A stretch of 56,838 bases of DNA from Neobacillus citreus (GCF_018343545.2 NZ_JAGYPE020000005.1:8961-65798); one strand, 5' to 3'; shown: positions 24,736 through 34,067, counted from the stretch's first letter. The notes: a model not told the origin generated them from the letters alone. A program made the numbers and translations.

Positions 24736-25052
24736 TGCATGGGGACGGTTCTCTTGCCTCATCTGTGGTGCCGGTCCAGATTCCATGATAGGAAATTGTA
24801 TGACCGCCGCTGTGAAAGATACACGATTATATGCGGGATTAAATGTCAAATAGGGAGCCCAAAAGGGAATGAAGACCCAAGGATACAATGATTAAAATCC
24901 ACCAGCTTTTTTTAGGTTTCAATCTATACTTTCTCCTGTAGTAATAAGTAATGGGTGACTAAACGAATTTAAAAAAGTATAAAAATAATGTCACTCAAAC
25001 TTCTAAATAAAAAAACGACCAAAATGATGCATGAGAACCGTCCCCATGCATC
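24733..25052. repeat. Palindromic repeat arms separated by a long interior
   Basis: Left arm TGATGCATGGGGACGGTTCT starts on the stop codon of the CBO0543 gene; the right arm TGAGAACCGTCCCCATGCATCA ends at 25052. The interior is about 260 bp instead of the usual 60-70. Its first 30 bases match other units, the rest is unique AT-rich sequence with no gene. Confidence 0.8.
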
Positions 25053-25139
25053 AAAATCCCTCGAATTCATCTGTATACTTAATAATCAATACCATAAAAT
25101 AATTTCAGAATAATTAATGGAAAAACTGGAGGTATTTTT

Positions 25140-26153
25140 TTGGGGATTTTTAAGCAGAAGTCGACAAATAAATTAACCGCAGCGGAAGTTTCCGCTCTTT
25201 GGCTTCAGTATATGGGCGATAGTATGGCAATCTGTGTTTACAAATATTTTCTTAAAATTGTTGAAAATAATGAGATTAAATCCATCTTAGAATTCTCTTT
25301 ACAGTTAGCTGAGGGTCATATTACGAAAATCACCGCATTCTTGAAAAGTGCAAATTACCAAGTCCCAATCGGATTTACAGAGAATGACGTGAATGTTAAT
25401 GCCCCACGTCTGTTTTCCGATCAATTTTTACTATTTTACTCCTATATTATGACCATACATGGGTTAACCGCTTATAGCTTAGCGGTTACAAATACGGAAA
25501 GAGAAGATATTCAAAATTATTTTTTTAAATGTACGGAAGAGTCTAAGGAATTGTTCCAAAAAATAGTGAAATTGGCTAAAAGCGAGCCGAAATATTCAAG
25601 TGTCCCCTCCATTCCTTCGCCTCATTGGGCGGAATTCATGGAAACACCAGGATTCATTTCAAATTTAATTGGCGACAAACGGCCACTAAATAGTTCTGAA
25701 ATCAGCACCCTTTTCTTTAATTCAACGAAAACTGGATTTATCAGGTCATTAAGTTTGGCATTTAGTCAGGTGGCAATACATGAAGATGTTCGTAACTTTA
25801 TGTTGAAAAACGTTAAATTAGCAGGGAAAGATGCTGAAAGCTTTGACGCTATATTGCAAGAAGATCATTTGCCAATACCTGAGAAATGGGATTCAGAAAT
25901 TACCGATTCTACTGTAAGTCCATTTTCTGACAAATTGATCATGTTTCATGCAGGGTTTTTAGTAAATGCAGCTCTTACTTATTATGGTGCATCATTAGGT
26001 TCCAGCTTTAGATCGGATATACTCGTAAACTATACCAAAGTATTTACCCATGCTTTGGAGGCTGGTGCCATTTCATACAATATTATGGTTAAACATGGAT
26101 GGTTAGAAAAACAACCGGAAGCGATTGACAGAAATCATCTGATGAAAGATTAA
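25140..26153 (+). CDS. DUF3231 family protein (copy 2)
   Basis: Two-halved helical protein of 337 residues. Diagnostic blocks are PIGFTENDVNVNAPRLFSDQ in the first half and EITDSTVSPFSDKLIMFHAG in the second, and the C-terminus is WLEKQPEAIDRNHL. The TTG start at 25140 has GGAGG 7-8 bases upstream. It is followed after 127 bases by copy 3 on the same strand, but their similarity by eye is no greater than to copies 1 and 4, so the pair is not a recent duplication. Confidence 0.88.
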   Translation: MGIFKQKSTNKLTAAEVSALWLQYMGDSMAICVYKYFLKIVENNEIKSILEFSLQLAEGHITKITAFLKSANYQVPIGFTENDVNVNAPRLFSDQFLLFYSYIMTIHGLTAYSLAVTNTEREDIQNYFFKCTEESKELFQKIVKLAKSEPKYSSVPSIPSPHWAEFMETPGFISNLIGDKRPLNSSEISTLFFNSTKTGFIRSLSLAFSQVAIHEDVRNFMLKNVKLAGKDAESFDAILQEDHLPIPEKWDSEITDSTVSPFSDKLIMFHAGFLVNAALTYYGASLGSSFRSDILVNYTKVFTHALEAGAISYNIMVKHGWLEKQPEAIDRNHLMKD

Positions 26154-26280
26154 TGAGATGATACGGCAAATTGTGCGTTGTATCCTACCTTTCGGCTGTC
26201 TTTACATCTGCTACATATATCAGGGTGTTTTGGGGAAATTGATATTAGAGAATTTTGTCTAATTCATTGGAGGTTGGATT

Positions 26281-27288
26281 ATGGAGTTTGGAAATCAGGT
26301 GGGGCTTACTTCGGCAGAGATTACATCTTTATGGGCTTCTTACATCAATGACAGTGCTATTTCATGCAAGTTCAAATTTTTTCTATCCAAGGTTGAGGAT
26401 GAAGAAATTAGACCATTACTTAAAAAGGCTTTTGATATTGCTCAAGGAAATCTTAACACTCTAACTGAAATTTTCAAAAAAGAAAAGTATCCAATTCCAT
26501 ATGGTTTTAAACTTGATGAAGATGTCGATATATCTGCACCTAGATTGTATTCAGATTCATATGCGTTAAATTACCTCCATCAATCAGCTCAAATTGCCCT
26601 TCAAGGTTATAGCATGAATCTGTCCTTATCTGTCAGGGGAGATGTTTATAGCCATTTTAATGAATGCATTTCACAATTAACACCATTTCTAAGAGAGGTA
26701 AAGGAACTTTTATTATCAAAAGGGCTTTATATCAGGTCTCCCCATTTACCCATACCAGATGATATAGATTTTGTTAAAAAGAAAAGTTTTTTAAAAGGTT
26801 TTTTTGGAGAAAAAAGACGTTTAACAGGTACAGAAATTACAAATCTCTTTACTAACATTCAAAGAAATGCTTTTGGGGTAGCAACCTTGCTGGGATTTAG
26901 TCAAGTTGCCCAGTCAAAAGAGGTTACCGAGTACTTGGTTAGAGGAAAGGACATTGCTAAAAAACACTGTGAAATTTTAGGTTCCCTTCTTAGTGAGGAT
27001 GACCTCCCTGTACCAATGACATGGAATACCGAAGTAACAGAGTCAACGGCTTTTACCTTTTCTGATAAGCTAATGATGTTTTATACTACATCATTAATCG
27101 CCCTTAGCATCGGATTTTATGGAACAAGTATGGCAGTGAGCCCTCGAAAGGATATAGGGCTTCAATATGTTAGGCTCTCTGCTGAAATAGCAGAGTATGC
27201 AAAAGATGGAGCAAATATATTGATTGAAAACGGATGGTTGGAACAGCCGCCAATGGCTGCGGATCGGGATGAATTGGCAAAGAAATGA
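26281..27288 (+). CDS. DUF3231 family protein (copy 3)
   Basis: Protein of 335 residues. It shows the internal repeat most clearly: YPIPYGF-APRLYSDSYALNY in half one and LPVPMTW-TESTAFTFSDKLMMF in half two, both followed by a stretch with YG or YS and an R-x-D-I/V. The C-terminus is WLEQPPMAADRDELAKK. GGAGG precedes the ATG. The TGA stop codon lies in a palindromic repeat arm. Confidence 0.88.
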   Translation: MEFGNQVGLTSAEITSLWASYINDSAISCKFKFFLSKVEDEEIRPLLKKAFDIAQGNLNTLTEIFKKEKYPIPYGFKLDEDVDISAPRLYSDSYALNYLHQSAQIALQGYSMNLSLSVRGDVYSHFNECISQLTPFLREVKELLLSKGLYIRSPHLPIPDDIDFVKKKSFLKGFFGEKRRLTGTEITNLFTNIQRNAFGVATLLGFSQVAQSKEVTEYLVRGKDIAKKHCEILGSLLSEDDLPVPMTWNTEVTESTAFTFSDKLMMFYTTSLIALSIGFYGTSMAVSPRKDIGLQYVRLSAEIAEYAKDGANILIENGWLEQPPMAADRDELAKK

Positions 27289-27315
27289 GGCATGGGGACG
27301 GTTCTTCTGCTTCAT
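27286..27315 (+). repeat. Repeat left arm on the stop codon of DUF3231 copy 3
   Basis: TGAGGCATGGGGACGGTTCT from the stop codon onward, the same variant (TGAGG) as after copy 1. No right arm follows. Confidence 0.85.
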
Positions 27316-27677
27316 TCTGGATGCTGGCCCATGGTCATTTTTGGTCCATGAAATGCCTGACATTGATACATTGGTAGCACCCCCTTTGTCTACAATCTGT
27401 GACAAATACTCTTTAGATCTTCGACCGAGAATTATTAACTCTCAGTTGCAGTATCCCCCATCGCAATGCTCTCTGGGGAAAGAAATGCGTGATTACTTGC
27501 ATAAACGCGGCTATGGTCGCTCTCAAAGCATTACAACAAAGCCCCTTTATTCGACAAATTTCCAGGGAAATGTAGTTAACCAAACGTTTTTGTAAAAATG
27601 GCCAAAACCCTGTTAAATCAAAGGTTCGCGGCTTTAACTTACAGAAAAAATTGCCGAGCGCTGTCTTAAGCCCACAA
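27316..27677. other. Intergenic stretch without a recognisable gene
   Basis: About 360 bp between DUF3231 copy 3 and the amidohydrolase terminator. Open frames exist on both strands but have no binding site or family resemblance. The base composition is less AT-rich than the other gaps, which may mean a decayed gene or mobile element remnant; I cannot identify one. Confidence 0.4.
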
Positions 27678-27712
27678 AAATAAACCCTGCTCCACAAAAG
27701 CAAGGTTTATTT
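27678..27712 (-). terminator. Terminator of the MFS-amidohydrolase operon
   Basis: AAATAAACC and GGTTTATTT form the stem, with an inner TGCT/AGCA helix; on the minus strand TTTTTG follows. It lies beyond the palindromic repeat that separates it from the stop codon. Confidence 0.75.
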
Positions 27713-27717
27713 GAGAG

Positions 27718-27834
27718 GATGATTCATAGGGACGTTTCTCTTGTCTCATTCCGCGGTACCATTTCAGGTACCATCTTCGGCACATAAGCTGAAAACGACT
27801 GAAAATGATGCATAAGAACCGTCCCCATGCATCA
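27718..27834. repeat. Interspersed palindromic repeat, complete unit
   Basis: The plus-strand left arm is GATTCATAGGGACGTTTCTC, slightly decayed. The interior has CATTCCGCGGTACCATTTCAGG and GCTGAAAACGACTGAAA. The right arm, read on the minus strand, begins TGATGCATGGGGACGGTTCT, and its TGA is the stop codon of the amidohydrolase. Confidence 0.9.
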
Positions 27835-29076
27835 TTTATGTTGGGCTTTTAGCCATTCCATTGCAACATTGGCGTGTAATGCAGCGCCGTATTTGAAGGT
27901 GTCTTCGTTTTGGTGCATGCGAGGGTTGTGGACAGGTGGTTGTCCTTCTTTACCTGTACCTAAGACGACAAATGCAGAAGGTACGGCCTGAGAGATATGA
28001 GAAAAATCTTCTGATCCCCCCAAACAGCCATGGTCCACAACATTTTCTTTACCTACAATGTCTTCTAATGCCGGCATAACTTCATCAATAAATTCTGGAT
28101 TATTGTGGGTTGTTGGTGTATGGAAATCTACAATGTTATACTCACCGCGCCACGCTTTGACGATATGATCGATCATTTCCGGGATCCGTTTGCACATATG
28201 ATCTCTCGATTGTTGGTCAAAGCTGCGCATATTCCCTTGCAGGACTGCTTTATCCGGGATAATATTTGTCACTGTCCCCCCGCTCATTGCTCCAATGGAG
28301 AAGGTCACACTTGCCTTTGGATCCACTTCGCGGGTATATAGTAAGTTTAAGCTGGTATATAGTTGATTCATAATCATATTAGCATCAATGGTTTTATGCG
28401 GCTGTGAACTATGCCCGCCATTTCCTTGAATTTCAACAATATACGTATCCATTGCCTGAGATACAGTTCCTTTGGTGACAGATAACGTACCGGCTTCTTG
28501 GTCAGGCATAATATGGATGGCAAACGCTGCATGTACTTTAGGATTTTCAAGCAGCCCGTCATCAATCATTAACTTAGAACCATAGCCCCATTCTTCCCCC
28601 GGCTGGAACATTAATTTAACGGTTCCTTGCAGCTTATCTTCATGATCCTTTAACATTCGGGCAGCGCCCAAAAGCATGGCGACGTGTGAGTCATGACCGC
28701 AGGCGTGCATTTTACCCGGAATCTTCGATTTATATTCGGAATCATATTCTTCTTCAAGCGGCAGGGCATCCATATCGGCACGGAGCAAAATACAAGGTTC
28801 ACCTTTACCAATCGTTGCCACTACACCTGTACAATTTTCCTGTAAGCCAAATCCTGCTCTCGCATATTTTTTGGCAATTTCCTCTGGCACGACACCGCAT
28901 GGCTTATTTTCAATCCCCATTTCATCCAAACGCTGCCGGATATATTTTTGCGTATTTGGAAGATCGAAACCAAGTTCCGGATGCTGGTGTAAATAGCGGC
29001 GATCTTTTATGATTTGCTCTTCATATTTCTGTGATTCCTCAAAAAAATTCACCTTAATTGGTAAAGTAGAAGTCAT
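27832..29076 (-). CDS. M20 family amidohydrolase (IAA-amino acid hydrolase type)
   Basis: Metal-dependent amidohydrolase of 414 residues, M20D class. Metal-binding motifs are LRADMDALPLEEE near residues 97-109, HACGHDSHVAMLLGAA near 122-137, PGEEWGYG near 155-162 and the late GGSEDFSH. The dimerisation domain has GGHSSQPHKTIDA. Enzymes of this class hydrolyse N-acyl amino acids, aminobenzoyl-glutamate or similar conjugates. It follows an MFS transporter by 80 bases, so uptake and hydrolysis are probably linked. AGGAGG precedes the ATG. Confidence 0.9.
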   Translation of the reverse strand: MTSTLPIKVNFFEESQKYEEQIIKDRRYLHQHPELGFDLPNTQKYIRQRLDEMGIENKPCGVVPEEIAKKYARAGFGLQENCTGVVATIGKGEPCILLRADMDALPLEEEYDSEYKSKIPGKMHACGHDSHVAMLLGAARMLKDHEDKLQGTVKLMFQPGEEWGYGSKLMIDDGLLENPKVHAAFAIHIMPDQEAGTLSVTKGTVSQAMDTYIVEIQGNGGHSSQPHKTIDANMIMNQLYTSLNLLYTREVDPKASVTFSIGAMSGGTVTNIIPDKAVLQGNMRSFDQQSRDHMCKRIPEMIDHIVKAWRGEYNIVDFHTPTTHNNPEFIDEVMPALEDIVGKENVVDHGCLGGSEDFSHISQAVPSAFVVLGTGKEGQPPVHNPRMHQNEDTFKYGAALHANVAMEWLKAQHK

Positions 29077-29156
29077 TATACTGGTCCTCCTTTTACTTGT
29101 AATACCCCACCTTTATGGGCAGGGTATGGTAATCTTTTAAATTTTTAAAAACAACA

Positions 29157-30428
29157 TTAGACTGCTTCTTTTCTCGGGATATCTGAATTTAAAGCAAACT
29201 TTGGTTTTGTTTTCACTGCTACGAAAAATAATACAAATTCTACAACCGCAAAAACAATTAACATCTTGATCAATAATCCATAGGAATGATTAATGTTATA
29301 AATTAATCCAGATACGATTGGAGCAATCGCCGCACCTAAGGATGTAAATAAAGATACAGTTCCATATTTTGCACTGTATTCTTTCTCACCAAAGAGCGCT
29401 GCCGTAAGATAAGCAGGTGTTACCGTAACGGCCGTTGAGCCTAATGCTGAAAAGACGGTATATAGGATGCCAGGAACTAATAGATTTCCTTTCATTAAAA
29501 ACAGAAAGCAAATGATATCGGATGCAACGATAAATACCAACGTTTTGATTAATCCGATCTTGTCATATAATCTACCGACTAATAGCTTCGCAACAATTAC
29601 CATCGCTGAAGCTAATGATAATAGCAAGGCGGCTTGCTGAGCTGGGGTACCGATATCGGTTAAATAAGGAACCAGGTTAATAATCATACTATTAACAACA
29701 ATTCCCCCTACGACAATTCCTAAGCAAAGAACCCAAAAAGATACTGTCTTGTATGCTTCCTTTTGGTTTAATCCAACTAATTCTTTATTTGGCAGACTAT
29801 TTGACGTTTTTTCTTCACCTAGTGGTGATAGACCTTTATCAGCAGGGCTTAATTTTATTACAAAGACAATTAAAGGAATGAGTACAACTAATATTAAAAT
29901 ACCAATTGCAAGATAGGCTGTTCTCCAACCGTAGTCTGTTATCATCCAAGTAACTAAAGGACTGAGAATCATTGACCCGAAACCAGTTCCCGATAAGGCG
30001 ATTCCTAAGCTTAATCCGCGTTTGGCATGAAACCAATTTGTAATAAGAACAGAGACAGGAATCATACCAGCCCCGGCTAGAGCCATACCCATTGGTACTG
30101 CAAATATAAGAAAATGAATGAGTGCAGTTGAAAAGGAAAACCCAATATATGCCCCTGCGCCTAAAACGGTAAATAAAGTCATGTATACTCGTATATCCAG
30201 CTTTTTCATTAATCTGCCGGCAATTGGAGCTGTAATCATGGCAGTTGTAGCCATTATGGTGTAATACATGGTAAACTCGGCTCTTCCAATTCCAAGCTCT
30301 TCTGTAACAGGCTTCGTAAAAAGCGAGACGAGGTTTGCAATAGGAGCATAAAGAAACGTCATAATCATGAAGCCTGCTGCCAATATCCACCATCCGTAAA
30401 AAATGCCGCCTTTTTTATTCATATTCAT
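29157..30428 (-). CDS. MFS transporter (OxlT/monocarboxylate type)
   Basis: Twelve-helix transporter of about 423 residues. The N-terminus YGWWILAAGFMI and the loop 2-3 motif GRLMKKLDIRVYM, with TNWFHAKRGLSLGIALSG in helix 4-5, are typical of the oxalate:formate antiporter-like group. Substrate unknown. It is the first gene of a two-gene operon with the M20 amidohydrolase. I start at ATG 30428 with AGGGGA upstream; an adjacent TTG and an ATG at 30422 are alternatives. Confidence 0.88.
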   Translation of the reverse strand: MNMNKKGGIFYGWWILAAGFMIMTFLYAPIANLVSLFTKPVTEELGIGRAEFTMYYTIMATTAMITAPIAGRLMKKLDIRVYMTLFTVLGAGAYIGFSFSTALIHFLIFAVPMGMALAGAGMIPVSVLITNWFHAKRGLSLGIALSGTGFGSMILSPLVTWMITDYGWRTAYLAIGILILVVLIPLIVFVIKLSPADKGLSPLGEEKTSNSLPNKELVGLNQKEAYKTVSFWVLCLGIVVGGIVVNSMIINLVPYLTDIGTPAQQAALLLSLASAMVIVAKLLVGRLYDKIGLIKTLVFIVASDIICFLFLMKGNLLVPGILYTVFSALGSTAVTVTPAYLTAALFGEKEYSAKYGTVSLFTSLGAAIAPIVSGLIYNINHSYGLLIKMLIVFAVVEFVLFFVAVKTKPKFALNSDIPRKEAV

Positions 30429-30725
30429 CAATCCCCTATTATTGGTCTTTTGTTGTATTGGCTAACTGTTCTTCTCTAATATTATCTTGCTGAAATTATT
30501 GGTTTTTACCATTCAGTTGCGAAGTTTGCATATAAAGCCTTGTCGACATGTTCATTCTTTGTGTATACGCTTCCAAATATATCCACGCAATATAGTTTGT
30601 CCGTACTTATTCGTTAGAAAGGTACTATCATACCTCCAACTTCAAGCATCCCCCCTTAAATATAATTGTTGGACTTTTTAATATATTTTATATTATATAT
30701 AATATTTTTATATTTTCAATAAAAA
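30429..30725. promoter_or_regulatory. Upstream region of the MFS operon with AT-rich palindrome
   Basis: ATATTATATATAATAT at 30690-30705 is a perfect 16-bp palindrome. It differs at only two positions from the GntR site ATATTCTATAGAATAT at 6373-6388. It lies 262 bases before the MFS start. I see no gene in this stretch. Confidence 0.4.
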
Positions 30726-30756
30726 AATAATTCCGTCTACTTTTGACGGAATTATT
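30726..30756 (-). terminator. Terminator of the acetyltransferase gene
   Basis: AATAATTCCGTC pairs with GACGGAATTATT around a 7-nt loop, followed by TTTTTTT on the minus strand. It lies beyond the palindromic repeat at 30763-30879. Confidence 0.9.
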
Positions 30757-30762
30757 TTATGG

Positions 30763-30879
30763 ATGATGCATAGGGACGGTTCTCTTGTCTCATTCTGAGG
30801 TGCTGATTCAGGTTCCGTCTTTGGAGCACGGACTGAAGACGACTAAAAATGATGCATAAGAACCGTCCCCATGCATCAT
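30763..30879. repeat. Interspersed palindromic repeat, complete unit
   Basis: Left arm GATGCATAGGGACGGTTCTC, interior with GATTCAGGTTCCGTC and GACTGAAGACGACTAAAA, right arm TAAGAACCGTCCCCATGCATCAT. It occupies the space between the acetyltransferase stop codon and its terminator. Confidence 0.92.
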
Positions 30880-30885
30880 AAAAGA

Positions 30886-32061
30886 TCAAAAGAAATCAAA
30901 AAATGCTGATTTGATTGGCGGGACCTTCTTCTCAAACAGTTCAATCTCGTTTTTGGAGCCTTTTAAGTAGCCCATTTCATATAGTTCCATTGGTCTTTTA
31001 TAGCCAAATAGGATGGCTGATAGGGAATTGATGTTCAGACGAATCCCTTTTTTAGGGGGATGGACACATTGGCTGCCTGTTTTTTCTTTAAACATCTTTA
31101 TTTCTCCGTTACCGAGCAGGTAGCTGCCATTATTCCAGGGTCCGTGTGAATCTTCAAGATGCAGGAATAGGGGCTCATTTTCATGAACAAAAGGAAATCT
31201 CTTTAAGCATTCCTCAGCATCCACAATCCTTGCCATAAAATAAGGCGAAACCTCCTGTTTCACATTCGGCTGCGGCAGAAAGTAAGGAAACGGATCATGA
31301 CCAGCAAGTTCCATCGTCACTGTGTCAACCATGGAATCGTGCTGGCAGATGAAATTCCAAAGCCCAATTCTTGCTTCATGGTCAAGTGCAACGAGCTCCA
31401 GCACCTTCATTTTTTGATCCTTTACATAGTACAGCATATAACCCAAAGCCTCTTTTTCGGAACGGTAATAGACAGCAAGCTGGGAATGATCATCATACAC
31501 GCTCCGCTTCCACCAATCGGTCTCACGCTTCAGCATCCCTGTATACTGACTGCAAAACTGCTGATAAATCCTTTCTATCTCCTCATTATGGGTATCTTTT
31601 GAATATCTTTTTATAAAACCTTGTTGCGGTTCGAGGAACTTAAGATTGATTTTTTTAATCGTCACTTTTATCTTATCAGTTAAAATCTCCCACCCATATT
31701 TCCGATAAAAACCGATATCAAACGGGTGTAAAAGAGATACGATCTGATTATCATCATGCATCTGTTTTAAGGATTCGATCATGAGTGATTTGACGTAACC
31801 GGTTCTTCGGTATTCCGGGTAAGTAGCGACTCCGGCAATGCCGCCCATTTTCCATTCAGCATCCATCATATAAACGCTTAACGGGATAATATGTAGTTTT
31901 GCAGCTAGATTGCCCTCATCCCAGATTCCTAAAATTTTGTGGTTTTTCAATGCTTCTTTCCGAGCCGGTATGCTGTCCTCTGGAACCTTATATTGGAATG
32001 CGTATTCAGATAGTTTCATAGTTTCTAGGTATTCAGCTTCAGTCACTTCTCTCACTAACAT
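30886..32061 (-). CDS. Eis-like GNAT acetyltransferase
   Basis: Protein of about 391 residues with the Eis layout: an N-terminal GNAT domain (about 1-140) whose acetyl-CoA loop is in YPEYRRTGYVKSLM, a second GNAT-like domain, and a C-terminal SCP2-like domain (about 280-385, with NINSLSAILFGYKRP). Eis proteins acetylate aminoglycosides and lysines in other bacteria; the target here is unknown. The C-terminal residue is usually catalytic and here is Phe. The start is ATG 32061, 6 bases after GGGGTG, not the upstream GTG. Confidence 0.85.
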   Translation of the reverse strand: MLVREVTEAEYLETMKLSEYAFQYKVPEDSIPARKEALKNHKILGIWDEGNLAAKLHIIPLSVYMMDAEWKMGGIAGVATYPEYRRTGYVKSLMIESLKQMHDDNQIVSLLHPFDIGFYRKYGWEILTDKIKVTIKKINLKFLEPQQGFIKRYSKDTHNEEIERIYQQFCSQYTGMLKRETDWWKRSVYDDHSQLAVYYRSEKEALGYMLYYVKDQKMKVLELVALDHEARIGLWNFICQHDSMVDTVTMELAGHDPFPYFLPQPNVKQEVSPYFMARIVDAEECLKRFPFVHENEPLFLHLEDSHGPWNNGSYLLGNGEIKMFKEKTGSQCVHPPKKGIRLNINSLSAILFGYKRPMELYEMGYLKGSKNEIELFEKKVPPIKSAFFDFF

Positions 32062-32200
32062 TAGGCCCACCCCTTTTCATTCATTGGATGTATTTTTTAA
32101 AAATAATGCATCCATAACCAATTTTACCAAAACCTAACAAACCTTGCACCGGGTACCTTGGCCGCCGTTTCCCCTGGTTCCTTTCCTCTAAAATATAAAA

Positions 32201-32230
32201 AGGCGCATTCCTTCTTATAGAAATGCGCCT
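32201..32230 (-). terminator. Terminator of the SDR operon
   Basis: AGGCGCATT and AATGCGCCT form the stem with TTTTTATATTT after it on the minus strand. It is nearly identical, loop included, to the terminator at 38498-38532 downstream of another SDR gene. A degenerate repeat arm (GAAGCAGGAGAACCATCTCC, 32246-32265) lies between it and the stop codon. Confidence 0.85.
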
Positions 32231-32272
32231 ATCGCTAGATTAGTTGAAGCAGGAGAACCATCTCCACACTTC

Positions 32273-33058
32273 CTAGTATTTATAAGATTGTCCGCCATCA
32301 ATTGGAATAACGGTTGCATTGATGAAGTTGGCTTGGTCAGATAGCAGGAATGCCACTAAATAGCCCACTTCTTCTGGTTTACCAAAACGTTTCATTGGGT
32401 TTGGCTGAACAAATTGTTTTCCGACCTCTTCCCAGTTAACTGGATCCATTTGTTTTAATGAACCTTCGACCATCGGTGTCATGATAGCGCCTGGTGCAAT
32501 CGCTTTGATGCTGATTCCGTATTGGCCGTATTCAATTCCAGAGTTTCTTGTTAAGCCGACCACGCCATGTTTACTTGCTGCATAACCTGATTGGTTACCT
32601 ACCCCGCGAATACCTCCAACAGAGGCAGTATTAACAATGGAGCCAAAGCCTTGTTCTCTCATGACTTTCAATACGTGTTTCATTCCATAAAACACACCGT
32701 TTAAATTGACGCCGACTACTTTTTGGAATTCCTCAATGCCAAAATCCTCTGTCAGGTTTTGTTTTCCTTCGATTCCTGCGTTGTTGAAGAAACCATCGAT
32801 TTTACCAAATTTCTCAACTGTTTCATTTACATAGTTTTGAACTGCTTGTTCATCAGCCACATTCGCAGTGATCAGTAACACTTCTGCGTTTGGTGCAACT
32901 TCTAAGACTTGTCTTTTCGTTTCTTCTAATGAAGCAGCGTTTAAATCTACAAGCGAAAGCTTGGCTCCTTCTTTTGCAACTTGTAGGGCTGAAGCTTGGC
33001 CTAAACCAGAACCTGCACCAGTAATTAATACCACTTTTCCATCAAAACGATTACTCAT
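32273..33058 (-). CDS. SDR family oxidoreductase (A)
   Basis: Classical short-chain dehydrogenase of 261 residues. The cofactor motif is TGAGSGLGQ near residues 13-21, with NNAGIEG near 91-97, the catalytic serine in NTASVGG and YAASK near 159-163. D/N residues after the second strand (VDLNAAS) suggest NAD preference. It follows SDR B by 111 bases in the same direction and probably shares its promoter. Substrate unknown. The C-terminus DGGQSYKY is slightly longer than the usual DGG ending. Confidence 0.9.
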   Translation of the reverse strand: MSNRFDGKVVLITGAGSGLGQASALQVAKEGAKLSLVDLNAASLEETKRQVLEVAPNAEVLLITANVADEQAVQNYVNETVEKFGKIDGFFNNAGIEGKQNLTEDFGIEEFQKVVGVNLNGVFYGMKHVLKVMREQGFGSIVNTASVGGIRGVGNQSGYAASKHGVVGLTRNSGIEYGQYGISIKAIAPGAIMTPMVEGSLKQMDPVNWEEVGKQFVQPNPMKRFGKPEEVGYLVAFLLSDQANFINATVIPIDGGQSYKY

Positions 33059-33169
33059 GAAAATTTCCTCCCTTTGTTTTTTAAAAAAAAATATTTCGAA
33101 ATAAATTATCTCACATTAAAGATATATACCCATGAAAAGTCATCATTTACACTTAATTCACAGGATTTA

Positions 33170-33907
33170 TTATTGAGCCGTATAACCGCCATCAACAGTC
33201 AAACTATTACCAGTCATGAATGAAGAATCATCAGAAGCCATGAATAATACTGCTTTTGCCATTTCTTCTGCTTTACCTAAACGTTTCATTGGTGTCACTT
33301 CAGCTAAAGCTTGCTTGCTTTCTTCCGGAATAATGGGTGTATCGATAAAACCAGGGCATAATGCATTAATACGAATATTTTGTTCTGCATATTCAAGCGC
33401 AAGGGAACGAGTTAAGTTAATCACGCCGCCTTTTGCTGCGTTATAAGCTGCTGAACCTGGTGATCCAACCCAACCGTACATGGATGCCGTATTCACAATC
33501 GTACCACCGCCTGTTTTTAACATTTCACGGATGGATTCACGTGCTACTAAGAAGACGCCATCTAAGTCAACATTTACAGTGTTGCGCCATTCTGAGTATT
33601 CTAACTCATGTGAAGGATGTACACGTCCGATCCCCGCATTGTTGAAGACCACATCCACTTTGCCAAATGTTTCAACGGTTTGTTTAAAGATATTGGCGAC
33701 TTCTTCTTCACTCGTAATATTTGCTTTTATAAAAAGAGCTTCAGCATTAAGCGTTTTCAATTCTGCTTCAAAAGCTTTCCCTTTTTCTTCATTTAAATCA
33801 ACAAGAACCACCTTGGCCCCTTCTGAAACGAATAAACGTGCTGTTGCTGCCCCAATACCAGATGCTCCACCGGTAATCACAGCTACTTTGTCTTGTAATT
33901 TTCCCAT
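33170..33907 (-). CDS. SDR family oxidoreductase (B)
   Basis: Classical short-chain dehydrogenase of 245 residues with TGGASGIGAAT near 12-22, NNAGIGR, NTASMYG, YNAAKGG and the DGGYTAQ end. VDLNEEK after the second strand again suggests NAD. It is divergent from a TetR regulator with operator-like palindromes between them. The first gene of a two-gene operon with SDR A. The ATG has GAGGATTTAGG upstream, a good binding site. Confidence 0.9.
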   Translation of the reverse strand: MGKLQDKVAVITGGASGIGAATARLFVSEGAKVVLVDLNEEKGKAFEAELKTLNAEALFIKANITSEEEVANIFKQTVETFGKVDVVFNNAGIGRVHPSHELEYSEWRNTVNVDLDGVFLVARESIREMLKTGGGTIVNTASMYGWVGSPGSAAYNAAKGGVINLTRSLALEYAEQNIRINALCPGFIDTPIIPEESKQALAEVTPMKRLGKAEEMAKAVLFMASDDSSFMTGNSLTVDGGYTAQ

Positions 33908-33956
33908 CCTAAATCCTCCTCGTATTCAAGAATTCTTTAGCACAGTCTAGAGAAAA

Positions 33957-34067
33957 ATAATAGATAAATCTATTATCTGTGCTTTATTGTTCACAATTTA
34001 ATTGTACTATTTTGTTCACAACTAACAATCATTAAGATATCATTAAGTGTCGACTAGTTAGACACTT
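33957..34067. promoter_or_regulatory. Operator candidates between SDR B and the TetR gene
   Basis: Three elements lie in the divergent promoter region: a perfect 20-bp palindrome ATAATAGATAAATCTATTAT (33957-33976), two direct copies of TTGTTCACAA 25 bp apart (33987 and 34012), and an inverted repeat AAGTGTC-9-GACACTT (34045-34067). The last, 36 bases before the TetR start, is the best candidate for autoregulation. Confidence 0.6.

Noticed and set aside
24733..25052. IS element bounded by inverted repeats
   Set aside because: The interior has no transposase frame, and no flanking target duplication is evident.
27224..27703. Open frames on both strands after DUF3231 copy 3
   Set aside because: They cross the repeat arm and have no binding site or recognisable domains; a decayed element is possible but not shown.
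29839..30393. 184-codon open frame inside the MFS gene
   Set aside because: It is in another frame of the same strand, is rich in Cys, Ser and Tyr, and has no binding site.
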